From contig NZ_JACOOQ010000022.1 in NCBI RefSeq assembly GCF_014287815.1, positions 1 through 37,952 of the forward strand: a stretch of DNA of 37,952 nt, written 5' to 3'. The notes below the pieces were generated by a model. The model was given only the letters and a program-made list of their open reading frames with translations, was not told where the DNA came from and did not search any database. Positions 1 through 6,694 of this stretch are shown here, piece by piece (positions within the stretch are counted from its first letter, which is position 1; each line of letters begins with the position of its first letter). The position numbers and the translations under genes were made by a program. The stretch is from Clostridium lentum. GTDB lineage: Bacteria; Bacillota; Clostridia; Clostridiales; Clostridiaceae.

Positions 1-218
1 ACGATTGTAATTCAATCCACTACCTATATCCTCAATTGTTTCATCTACTATTATCCCTTTTGAAGATGTAAAGTTTAAAAGAAATTCTATCTGATTTTTC
101 AAATCATCTTTTTGCCCATAGTAGAAACTCTAGTATAAATAACTGTCTTTCTATCATTATCAGAACCATTGATGCCTTTAAACACGTTTATCAATATTTT
201 TATTAACTATAGTTTTCT
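1..218 (-). pseudogene. IS607-type serine recombinase (TnpA) remnant, frameshifted, runs off left edge
   Basis: On the minus strand, one frame reads DRKTVIYTRVST and the next frame continues GQKDDLKNQIEFL, then a segment ending IEDIGSGLNYNR at the edge. This matches the catalytic-serine region of IS607-family TnpA and related small serine recombinases, whose consensus is VIYARVS(S/T) followed by DQK.DL..Q and later DIGSGLN. The frame changes right after the RVST motif, near position 124, so the protein is broken. A stop codon near position 219 cuts off the upstream side, and the MerR-like N-terminal DNA-binding domain expected in this family is not recognisable. The rest of the element would lie left of the window. 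Motif recognition is by eye; the frameshift is directly visible. Confidence 0.7.
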
Positions 219-269
219 CCTTTTTCATTAAATTTCATAATATTTTTATAATTTAAGTTAAAGATAAAT

Positions 270-297
270 TTGTTTCTAATAAAGTTTATGTTATACT
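270..297 (+). promoter_or_regulatory. Probable sigma-A promoter for murT-gatD
   Basis: TTGTTT at 270-275 and TATACT at 292-297 are separated by 16 bases, about 70 bases before murT. Three GTTAAT repeats follow between about 315 and 345; their role is unknown. Assignment is by consensus only. Confidence 0.45.
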
Positions 298-364
298 ATT
301 AGAAGAATTCAAGAAGTTAATTATAAAGTTAATAACTTGTTAATAATGTAAATATAATATTTAG

Positions 365-1726
365 GTGGTGAGGAAAATTAGTATTAAAACAATTATCAGT
401 ATATTATCGGCAAAATTTACACTTTTCTTAACAAAAACTATTTTAAAAGGTGGAACTACTTTTCCTGGTAGAGTTGCCCTAAAAATAGATAAAAATATTT
501 TATCTAAAATTTCAAAAGGATATAAAGTAATTTTAGTAACAGGTACAAATGGTAAAACAACAACCACAAGCATGATTTATAATATTATAAAGGAAAGCGG
601 ACATCCTGTTATTACAAATAACACTGGAGCTAACCTTTTTCCTGGTATTGTTACTACATTTGTAGATAGCTTTAAGTTTGGTAGCAAAGTAAAAGATAAC
701 TACGCTGTTATTGAAGTTGACGAAGCTAATTTAAAATATATAACAGAATATATAACTCCTGAAGTTATCACTGTTACTAATTTATTTAGAGATCAGTTAG
801 ATAGATATGGCGAAGTATATACTACTTTAAATAAAATTTTAGAAGGAATTTATAATGTTCCTGAAACTACTCTTGTTTTAAATGGTGATGAATCTTTGCT
901 TGGGAAATTAGATTTAAAAAATCCTGTTCATTTCTATGGATTTGACAAGGCTATTAATGATAATAAAACCATTGAAATTAATGCAGATGCCAAGTTCTGC
1001 AAATTCTGTAAAACACCATATGAGTATAATTTTGTTACATACAATCACTTAGGAGATTTTTATTGTCCAAATTGTGGTTATAAGCGTTCAGATTTAATGT
1101 ATGCTGTTACAGATATCATAGATATAAATGCTGATAAATCAACTGTTAAATTTAATGATTTAGAAGTATCTATAAATCAATCTGGTACTTATAATATTTA
1201 TAATGGATTGTGTGCATACTCTATTGCTAAGGAATTAGGTATAGCTGATTCAGCAATTAAGAAATCTCTTGAAAATCAATCTTCAAGCTTTGGTAGACAA
1301 GAAACCATTAATATAGAAGGTAAAGACGTGAAAATATTCTTAGTAAAAAATCCCGCAGGTTATAATCAGTCTTTAGATACAATCTGCTTAAATAAAGAAA
1401 AATTTGCAGCGGCTTTCTTATTAAATGATAATTATGCTGATGGACAGGATGTTTCTTGGATATGGGATGTTGATTTTGAAAAGCTTACTGAAACAAACAT
1501 AGATGAGGTTTATATTTCAGGATTGAGAGCTTATGATATGGCTGTTAGATTAAAAACAGCTGGTTTAAATCCTAATAAATTTGTCATAGAGGAACAATAC
1601 GAAGCTTTAACTGAAGCAATAAAAAATGGTAGATGTGACAAGCTATATATTCTAGCTACGTATACTGCTATGATTAATTACAGAAAATATCTACACTCTA
1701 AAGGCTATATAAAAAATCTTTGGTAA
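365..1726 (+). CDS. murT: Lipid II isoglutaminyl synthase, Mur-ligase subunit MurT
   Basis: MurT works with GatD in the cytoplasm to amidate the D-glutamate of the lipid II stem peptide. The 453-residue product has the Mur-ligase ATP-binding loop TGTNGKTTT (residues 59-67). A four-cysteine zinc-ribbon insertion (CKFC at 212-215 and CPNC at 234-237) is typical of MurT, and a C-terminal DUF1727 domain contains the DNYADGQDVSW segment. gatD follows 15 bases later with its own strong ribosome binding site, which supports the assignment. The start is uncertain. Two consecutive GTG codons (365, 368) lie inside the purine-rich stretch AGGTGGTGAGG, which itself looks like the ribosome binding site, so initiation may instead occur at a rare ATT codon at 377 or 383. 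The family identity is secure. Confidence 0.95.
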   Translation: MVRKISIKTIISILSAKFTLFLTKTILKGGTTFPGRVALKIDKNILSKISKGYKVILVTGTNGKTTTTSMIYNIIKESGHPVITNNTGANLFPGIVTTFVDSFKFGSKVKDNYAVIEVDEANLKYITEYITPEVITVTNLFRDQLDRYGEVYTTLNKILEGIYNVPETTLVLNGDESLLGKLDLKNPVHFYGFDKAINDNKTIEINADAKFCKFCKTPYEYNFVTYNHLGDFYCPNCGYKRSDLMYAVTDIIDINADKSTVKFNDLEVSINQSGTYNIYNGLCAYSIAKELGIADSAIKKSLENQSSSFGRQETINIEGKDVKIFLVKNPAGYNQSLDTICLNKEKFAAAFLLNDNYADGQDVSWIWDVDFEKLTETNIDEVYISGLRAYDMAVRLKTAGLNPNKFVIEEQYEALTEAIKNGRCDKLYILATYTAMINYRKYLHSKGYIKNLW

Positions 1727-1741
1727 TTGGGAGGACTAGCT

Positions 1742-2470
1742 ATGGATTTAAATATTTGTCACCTTTATCCTGATTTATTAAATGTATATGGTGATGTAGG
1801 AAACATATTAATTTTAAAGCATCGTGCCGAGCTTAGGGGAATTAAAGTAAATATTCTTAATAATTCCTTAAATGATGCTTTTGATGTTGACAATTATGAT
1901 ATAGTACTATTTGGAGGCGGACAGGATTTTGAACAATCAATAGTATCAAATGATTTAAGTGGTGCTAAAAAAGATGCGTTAGAAAAATATATTGAAGCTG
2001 GAAAAGTACTTATTGCAATTTGTGGTGGATATCAATTGCTTGGTCAGTATTACACTGCTCCAAGTGGAGAAAAAATAAATGGTTTAGGTATCTTAGATAT
2101 CTATACTGAAAGTGGAGACACGCGTTTTATCGGCAATACAGTTATATATAATGAAGATTTTAACGAGTATTATGTTGGTTTTGAAAATCACTCAGGCCGT
2201 ACTGAAATAAATGGTTTAAAGCCTTTAGGAAAATGTGTCCATGGATATGGAAACAATGGAAGTGATGGATATGAAGGTTGTATTTATAAGAATACTTACT
2301 GTACTTACTTCCATGGTTCTCTTTTAGCAAAAAATCCTGAGCTTGCAGATAGATTCATTTCTACTGCTCTATCATTAAAATATGGTAAAGAAATAACTCT
2401 TGAACCTTTAGATGATAGCTTTGAAATTAAAGCTAAAGAGTACATGATTAATAGGCTTAATAATAAATAA
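1742..2470 (+). CDS. gatD: Lipid II isoglutaminyl synthase, glutamine amidotransferase subunit GatD
   Basis: This CobB/CobQ-type class I glutamine amidotransferase supplies ammonia to MurT for amidation of lipid II. The reading frame is open from 1727, but I place the start at ATG 1742 because GGGAGG at 1729-1734 sits seven bases before it. This gives a 242-residue protein beginning MDLNICHLYPDLLN, typical of the family. The catalytic cysteine is C94 in AICGGYQLLG, and the partner histidine is likely H191 in TYFHGSLL. It directly follows murT in one transcription unit. The next gene, a D,D-carboxypeptidase, begins 29 bases later and may be cotranscribed, forming a small cell-wall group. Confidence 0.95.
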   Translation: MDLNICHLYPDLLNVYGDVGNILILKHRAELRGIKVNILNNSLNDAFDVDNYDIVLFGGGQDFEQSIVSNDLSGAKKDALEKYIEAGKVLIAICGGYQLLGQYYTAPSGEKINGLGILDIYTESGDTRFIGNTVIYNEDFNEYYVGFENHSGRTEINGLKPLGKCVHGYGNNGSDGYEGCIYKNTYCTYFHGSLLAKNPELADRFISTALSLKYGKEITLEPLDDSFEIKAKEYMINRLNNK

Positions 2471-2499
2471 ATTACTTATATAGAACGGGGATTTTAAAA

Positions 2500-3765
2500 A
2501 TGAGAAAAAAATTTATTAAATCAATTGCACTGTCGCTTCTTGTAGCTGTTACTTTACCATTTTCAGTTAATGCAAAAGCAGCTGAACCAGATATATTAGG
2601 AGTTTCTGCTTTAGTTATGGATATGGACACTGGAGAAGTAATCTACTCTAAAAATGCAGATGATGAACGTTCTCCTGCAAGTACAACAAAACTACTTACT
2701 TCTTTAATTTTTGCTGAAAACAAAAAGAAAAGTGATTTAATAGCTTATACTAATAATTCAGCAAACCTTACTGAAACCTCTCTTAATGGTTTTATTAGTG
2801 GTGGTGTTAAAGCTGGTGATACAATTTCTGCTGATGATGTAATGAAAGCTGTTATGATTTTTTCAGCTAATGATGCTTCTGTTATGATGGCTGAATCTGT
2901 AGCTGGAAGTGTTGCTGCTTTTTCTAATATGATGAATGAAAAAGCTAAAGAATTAGGTGCTACTCATTCTAACTTTATTAATCCAAATGGATTAGAAATT
3001 AATAGTACTACTCATAATGTAACTACAGCTTATGACTTAGCTCTTATTGCAACGGAAGCTTTCAAATCTGACTGGATAAAAAATGTTATGGCTGAAAAGT
3101 CAACAAGTGTATCTGTAGATGGTACTACTATCTTAATCGACACAAGAAATAAAATTTTAGGTAAAGATGGAAATGTTGGTGGTAAGACTGGTAATGAAGA
3201 TCAAGCTGGTCATTGCTTCGTAGGATACTTCCAAAAAGATGGTAGAAATTTAGTTACTGTTGTTTTAGGATCCGAATATGGTGTTGATGGAACTAACGTA
3301 TTTAATGATACTTTATCAATTGCCAATTACGGATATACTGCTAAGGAAAGCCTTTATAAAGAAGCTGGTAGCGAAGTTGGTACTGTAACTTTAAACTATA
3401 AATTATTTAGATTCTTTGGGCCTACTAAAGAAATAACAGCTCCAATAGTTCTTTCTAAAGATATTAACTTATATAATAATGATTTTAATAATGACCATGC
3501 TGAAATATTATATAAAGGTGAAGAAACTAATGCTTGGAAACTTACAGGAAACAAAACTGTTAATTTAACATTAAAGGTAGGACAATTTGAAGAAACTGTT
3601 GAAGGAACTATTATTCTAACAACTGGCGATTTATTAAAGGCTAACCTTCCTCTATATGGTGCTGCTTTATTATTTACAGTAATAGTTATTGTACTAGTTG
3701 TAGTTCTTATTAAACTTATAAACATGAATAAAAGAAAAAGCAGAAGAAATAGATATTATAGATAA
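2500..3765 (+). CDS. Membrane-anchored D-alanyl-D-alanine carboxypeptidase (peptidase S11)
   Basis: This low-molecular-weight penicillin-binding protein trims the terminal D-alanine from peptidoglycan stem peptides outside the membrane. Residues 1-28 form a signal peptide ending NAKAAE. The three active-site motifs are S61-T-T-K64, S122-A-N124 and K229-T-G231. Unlike the PBP5 type, which ends in an amphipathic helix, this protein has a hydrophobic transmembrane segment at about 385-405 followed by a basic tail (KRKSRRNRYYR). It should therefore be anchored at its C-terminus. The ribosome binding site is ACGGGG upstream of ATG 2500. It follows murT-gatD in the same direction and is closed by a terminator. 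The exact Dac paralogue cannot be decided from the sequence. Confidence 0.92.
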   Translation: MRKKFIKSIALSLLVAVTLPFSVNAKAAEPDILGVSALVMDMDTGEVIYSKNADDERSPASTTKLLTSLIFAENKKKSDLIAYTNNSANLTETSLNGFISGGVKAGDTISADDVMKAVMIFSANDASVMMAESVAGSVAAFSNMMNEKAKELGATHSNFINPNGLEINSTTHNVTTAYDLALIATEAFKSDWIKNVMAEKSTSVSVDGTTILIDTRNKILGKDGNVGGKTGNEDQAGHCFVGYFQKDGRNLVTVVLGSEYGVDGTNVFNDTLSIANYGYTAKESLYKEAGSEVGTVTLNYKLFRFFGPTKEITAPIVLSKDINLYNNDFNNDHAEILYKGEETNAWKLTGNKTVNLTLKVGQFEETVEGTIILTTGDLLKANLPLYGAALLFTVIVIVLVVVLIKLINMNKRKSRRNRYYR

Positions 3766-3802
3766 TCATTAATTGACAGTTAAATTTGTAATTAGGAAAA
3801 GG

Positions 3803-3830
3803 AATCTCACTAAGGTGGGATTTTTTTTTT
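3803..3830 (+). terminator. Rho-independent terminator after the carboxypeptidase gene
   Basis: ATCTCAC and GTGGGAT pair (one G-U) around a short loop, followed by about ten T residues. This closes the murT-gatD-carboxypeptidase unit. Confidence 0.85.
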
Positions 3831-3856
3831 ATAAATTTATCATTTATCATTGATAA

Positions 3857-3885
3857 TTCATAATTAAGTAAAAGTGTGCTATAAT
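3857..3885 (+). promoter_or_regulatory. Extended -10 promoter for the flavin reductase gene
   Basis: TATAAT at 3880-3885 is preceded by TGC, giving the extended TGnTATAAT form. A weak -35 TTCATA lies 17 bases upstream. The downstream gene starts about 32 bases later. Confidence 0.6.
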
Positions 3886-3917
3886 CTAAAGGAAATTTAC
3901 ACGAGAGGATTTAATAA

Positions 3918-4592
3918 ATGATGAATGAAAAAGTTGACTTAAAAGGAAGCGTAATTTTAAACCCTGTTCCTGTAGTAATGGTTACTTCTAGAGGTAATGA
4001 CGGTAAAGACAATGTATTTACAGTAGGCTGGGTTGGAACAGTATGTACTAAGCCACCAATGCTTTCTATTTCTGTTAGACCTGAACGTCTTTCACATAAA
4101 TACATATCTGAAACCATGGAGTTTACTGTTAATATGCCTACTTCTAAGCTTACAAAAGCTGTAGATTATGTTGGTGTACGTTCAGGAAAAACCGTTGATA
4201 AAATAAAAGAAATGAACTTTACCATGAAAGAAGGAACTAATGTAAGCTCACCTTATATCAATGAATGTCCTGTCTCCATTGAATGTAAAGTAAAGACAGT
4301 ACTTCAGCTTGGTACTCATGATTGCTTTATTGCTGAAGTGGTTGGTTCACATGTGAATAAAAATTTATTTGATGAAAAAGGTAAGATTCATCTTGAAAAA
4401 GCTGATTTAATTTCTTACTGTCATGGAGAATACTTTAAGATGGATACTAATCCATTAGGCTCTTTTGGATATTCTGTAGCTAAAAAGAAAAAAGCTTTAC
4501 AAAGCAAATCAGTTAAAGCTAAAAAAGATACACCTACAACTAAATCAAAATCAAGTAAATCTAAAAAATTTTTTAATAAGAAAGGAAGATAA
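3918..4592 (+). CDS. Flavin reductase-like FMN-binding protein with lysine-rich C-terminal tail
   Basis: The first 185 or so residues match the flavin reductase-like (FMN-binding split-barrel) family: SVILNPVPVVMVTSRG near the N-terminus, then VGWVGTVCTKPPMLSISVRPERLSH, and FIAEVVGSHVN later. Such proteins bind FMN and reduce flavins or act as general oxidoreductases; the substrate cannot be read from sequence. The last 40 or so residues are strongly basic and low-complexity, rich in K, S and T, ending SKKFFNKKGR. That tail is not part of the usual domain. AGAGG lies nine bases before ATG 3918; a second ATG follows immediately. The next gene starts three bases after the stop, and its ribosome binding site lies inside this gene's 3' end, so the two are cotranscribed. 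Confidence 0.85.
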   Translation: MMNEKVDLKGSVILNPVPVVMVTSRGNDGKDNVFTVGWVGTVCTKPPMLSISVRPERLSHKYISETMEFTVNMPTSKLTKAVDYVGVRSGKTVDKIKEMNFTMKEGTNVSSPYINECPVSIECKVKTVLQLGTHDCFIAEVVGSHVNKNLFDEKGKIHLEKADLISYCHGEYFKMDTNPLGSFGYSVAKKKKALQSKSVKAKKDTPTTKSKSSKSKKFFNKKGR

Positions 4593-4595
4593 TTA

Positions 4596-5465
4596 ATGTA
4601 TATACTTTCATATACCATTCCATATAAAGATTTAGATATGGCTATGGAAAAATTACAAATACATAATATATATAACGCCTTTTACGAAGCACCTTTAGAA
4701 ATTACTACTGATGATTATGGTTATGGCTATATAGAAAAAGATGATGAAGATATCAATTTAAAAGTTGCAATGGAGGATACTGAAGGAGAATTAAATGAAT
4801 TTATAGAGCTTGTAGATTCAATCCTTGGTGTTAAGCATATTGGATTAGAGGAAAATACTAATGATTATACTACCTTTGAATTCCCAGCTATTCATATTGA
4901 TGATACTTGGGTTATTGCCTCTCCTGAAGAAGAATATCCAAATAAAAATAAAATAAATTTCATATCCCAAGGTGCCTTTGGAACTGGTCTCCACGAAACA
5001 ACACAAGATATTCTTAGACTTATTTTGAATAAATTAGAGCTAAATGATAAAACCGTTTTAGATATAGGTACTGGTTCTGGTATACTTTCCATTGCTGCTT
5101 CATTTACTGGAGCTAAAAAAGTTGATGCTGTAGACATTAGAGATATTACCGATGAAGTTGAACTAAATGCCTCATTAAATAACATTAATAATATAAAAGC
5201 TATTGTTGGAAATATTTTAGAAGATGAAAGTCAAATTGATGAATTCTATGACTGGATATTTATTAATATCGGTGGTGAAGAAACTAAGATGTTTATGGAA
5301 TTTATCAATAATCATTTAAATAAAAATGGTAATCTTTTAGTTTCTGGCCTTGTTGAATGGAGCTTTGATGAAGTGAAAGCCAATGTTGAAAAATATGGCT
5401 TTAAATTTATAGAAAAGTATCAAACTAATGAATGGTGTACTGCAATATTTAAAAAATCTAAGTAA
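4596..5465 (+). CDS. prmA: PrmA-like ribosomal protein L11 methyltransferase family protein
   Basis: This is a class I SAM-dependent methyltransferase. The SAM-binding glycine loop DIGTGSGILSIA is at residues 156-167 and is preceded by GAFGTGLHETTQ (127-138), the PrmA signature. An acidic motif VDAVDIRD follows. Classical PrmA methylates ribosomal protein L11. The N-terminal substrate-recognition half here is poorly matched to that pattern and the usual DPGLAFGTG wording is altered, so the true substrate is less certain than the fold. AAGGAAG inside the end of the flavin reductase gene serves as ribosome binding site. The gene ends at a strong bidirectional terminator against the convergent transglycosylase gene. 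Confidence 0.82.
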   Translation: MYILSYTIPYKDLDMAMEKLQIHNIYNAFYEAPLEITTDDYGYGYIEKDDEDINLKVAMEDTEGELNEFIELVDSILGVKHIGLEENTNDYTTFEFPAIHIDDTWVIASPEEEYPNKNKINFISQGAFGTGLHETTQDILRLILNKLELNDKTVLDIGTGSGILSIAASFTGAKKVDAVDIRDITDEVELNASLNNINNIKAIVGNILEDESQIDEFYDWIFINIGGEETKMFMEFINNHLNKNGNLLVSGLVEWSFDEVKANVEKYGFKFIEKYQTNEWCTAIFKKSK

Positions 5466-5520
5466 AATATATAAAGATAGATGTGGCTTAATTAAAATGC
5501 CACATCTCTCTTTATATATT
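5466..5520. terminator. Bidirectional terminator between convergent genes
   Basis: AGATGTGGC (5479-5487) pairs with GCCACATCT (5499-5507). The stem extends outward through AAAGA/TCTTT and ATATA on both sides, with T-rich flanks on both strands. It fills the gap between the plus-strand methyltransferase gene and the minus-strand transglycosylase gene. Confidence 0.85.
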
Positions 5521-6069
5521 TTACTCTTCACCATATAAATATTTATACATTTTATAACTCACTTTTATTTTATCTACATACTTTTTAGTTTCAGCAAATG
5601 GTATATTGTATAAGGTCTCTCCATCCTTTGAATATTCGCCATCCTTTAGCCATTCATTGACATTTCCACTGCCTGCATTGTAAGCTGCCAATGCTGTATC
5701 TACATTGCCAAACTGTTCTATGAGATTATTTAAATACCAACAACCCATCATTATGTTTATTTCTGGGTTGTACAGCATATGAGGAAGAAAATAGCTTATT
5801 TCTACATTAGATGATATCCATTGTCCTGTACTATCCATAATCTGCATTAAGCCCTTAGCACCTTTACTTGATGTTGAATCTTCCTTAAACTTACTTTCAG
5901 TTTTTATTACTGATAAAACAAGTAAAGGATCTAAATTATATTCATTGCTATACTTTTCTACATATTCTTTATACTCATAGGGATAAAGATATTTCTTCAT
6001 ACCTTGTTGGATTCCTAAAAAAGCAAGCAAAACTAAAAGTAAAAATGCTATAATTTTTTTTAAATTCAT
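5521..6069 (-). CDS. Membrane-anchored lytic transglycosylase (SLT domain)
   Basis: The 182-residue protein has an N-terminal hydrophobic segment (about residues 4-22) acting as signal anchor, followed by a single SLT lysozyme-like domain. The likely catalytic glutamate is E58 in VIKTESKF. Family signatures GAKGLMQIM and AALAAYNAGSGNV (here TALAAYNAGSGNVNEW) are present. It should cleave peptidoglycan glycan strands to anhydro-muropeptides outside the cell. It is the last gene of the polA-coaE-transglycosylase series, nine bases after coaE. The size is close to that of similar short clostridial and Bacillus transglycosylases. Confidence 0.92.
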   Translation of the reverse strand: MNLKKIIAFLLLVLLAFLGIQQGMKKYLYPYEYKEYVEKYSNEYNLDPLLVLSVIKTESKFKEDSTSSKGAKGLMQIMDSTGQWISSNVEISYFLPHMLYNPEINIMMGCWYLNNLIEQFGNVDTALAAYNAGSGNVNEWLKDGEYSKDGETLYNIPFAETKKYVDKIKVSYKMYKYLYGEE

Positions 6070-6078
6070 TATCTCTAC

Positions 6079-6681
6079 CTACTTCAAATTACTATTTAAA
6101 AAATCAATAAGCAGATCAACCTGTTCCTTAGTTTTAGGTAATATATCATTATTTTCAATGATTATATTGGCAAAATCTTTTTTTCTTTCCAGTGGCATTT
6201 GAGAGTTAATTCTATTTATAGCTTCTTCTCTAATCATACCATCTCTTGCCCTTACTCTTTGGATTTGAGTATTTTGATCTACCCAAACTAAGATAACATA
6301 ATCTACTTCCTTATGCAAATCATTTTCTATTAAAGTAGGTGCATCTAGAATTAATATTTTTGTTCCTTTCTTCTTATGGTTATCCATGCTTTCAAAGATT
6401 TCACGCTTTATATAAGGCATTATTATCTCTTCATATTTTTTTCTTTGCTTTGGAAATCTAAATATGTGATTACCAAATTCTTTTCTTCTAAATTCCCCTC
6501 TCCAGTCAAAGAATCCAGCACCAAACTCAACTTTAACTCTTTCTAAAATTTCAGGATATTTTTTTAAAACATCTCTTGCAATAATATCTGCATCAATAAT
6601 TTCAAATCCTGCTTCTTTAAGCATAAATGATACTGTACTTTTTCCTGAACCAATTCCTCCAGTTAACCCTATTGTTATCAT
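6079..6681 (-). CDS. coaE: Dephospho-CoA kinase
   Basis: CoaE phosphorylates the ribose 3'-hydroxyl of dephospho-CoA, the last step of coenzyme A synthesis. The 200-residue protein opens with the P-loop GLTGGIGSGKST and the FEIIDADIIARDV segment. LILDAPTLIEND and VWVDQNTQIQRVRARDGM follow, all characteristic of CoaE. The ribosome binding site AGGAGG lies nine bases before the ATG and overlaps the region just after the polA stop, so coaE is probably translated from the polA transcript. The polA-coaE order is common in Firmicutes. Confidence 0.96.
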   Translation of the reverse strand: MITIGLTGGIGSGKSTVSFMLKEAGFEIIDADIIARDVLKKYPEILERVKVEFGAGFFDWRGEFRRKEFGNHIFRFPKQRKKYEEIIMPYIKREIFESMDNHKKKGTKILILDAPTLIENDLHKEVDYVILVWVDQNTQIQRVRARDGMIREEAINRINSQMPLERKKDFANIIIENNDILPKTKEQVDLLIDFLNSNLK

Positions 6682-6694
6682 AAGCTACATCCTC

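Noticed and set aside
361..573. Minus-strand open frame opposite murT
   Set aside because: Antisense shadow of a well-supported gene, with no ribosome binding site or family match. The same applies to the other long antisense frames, for example in polA, hprK and the M18 gene.
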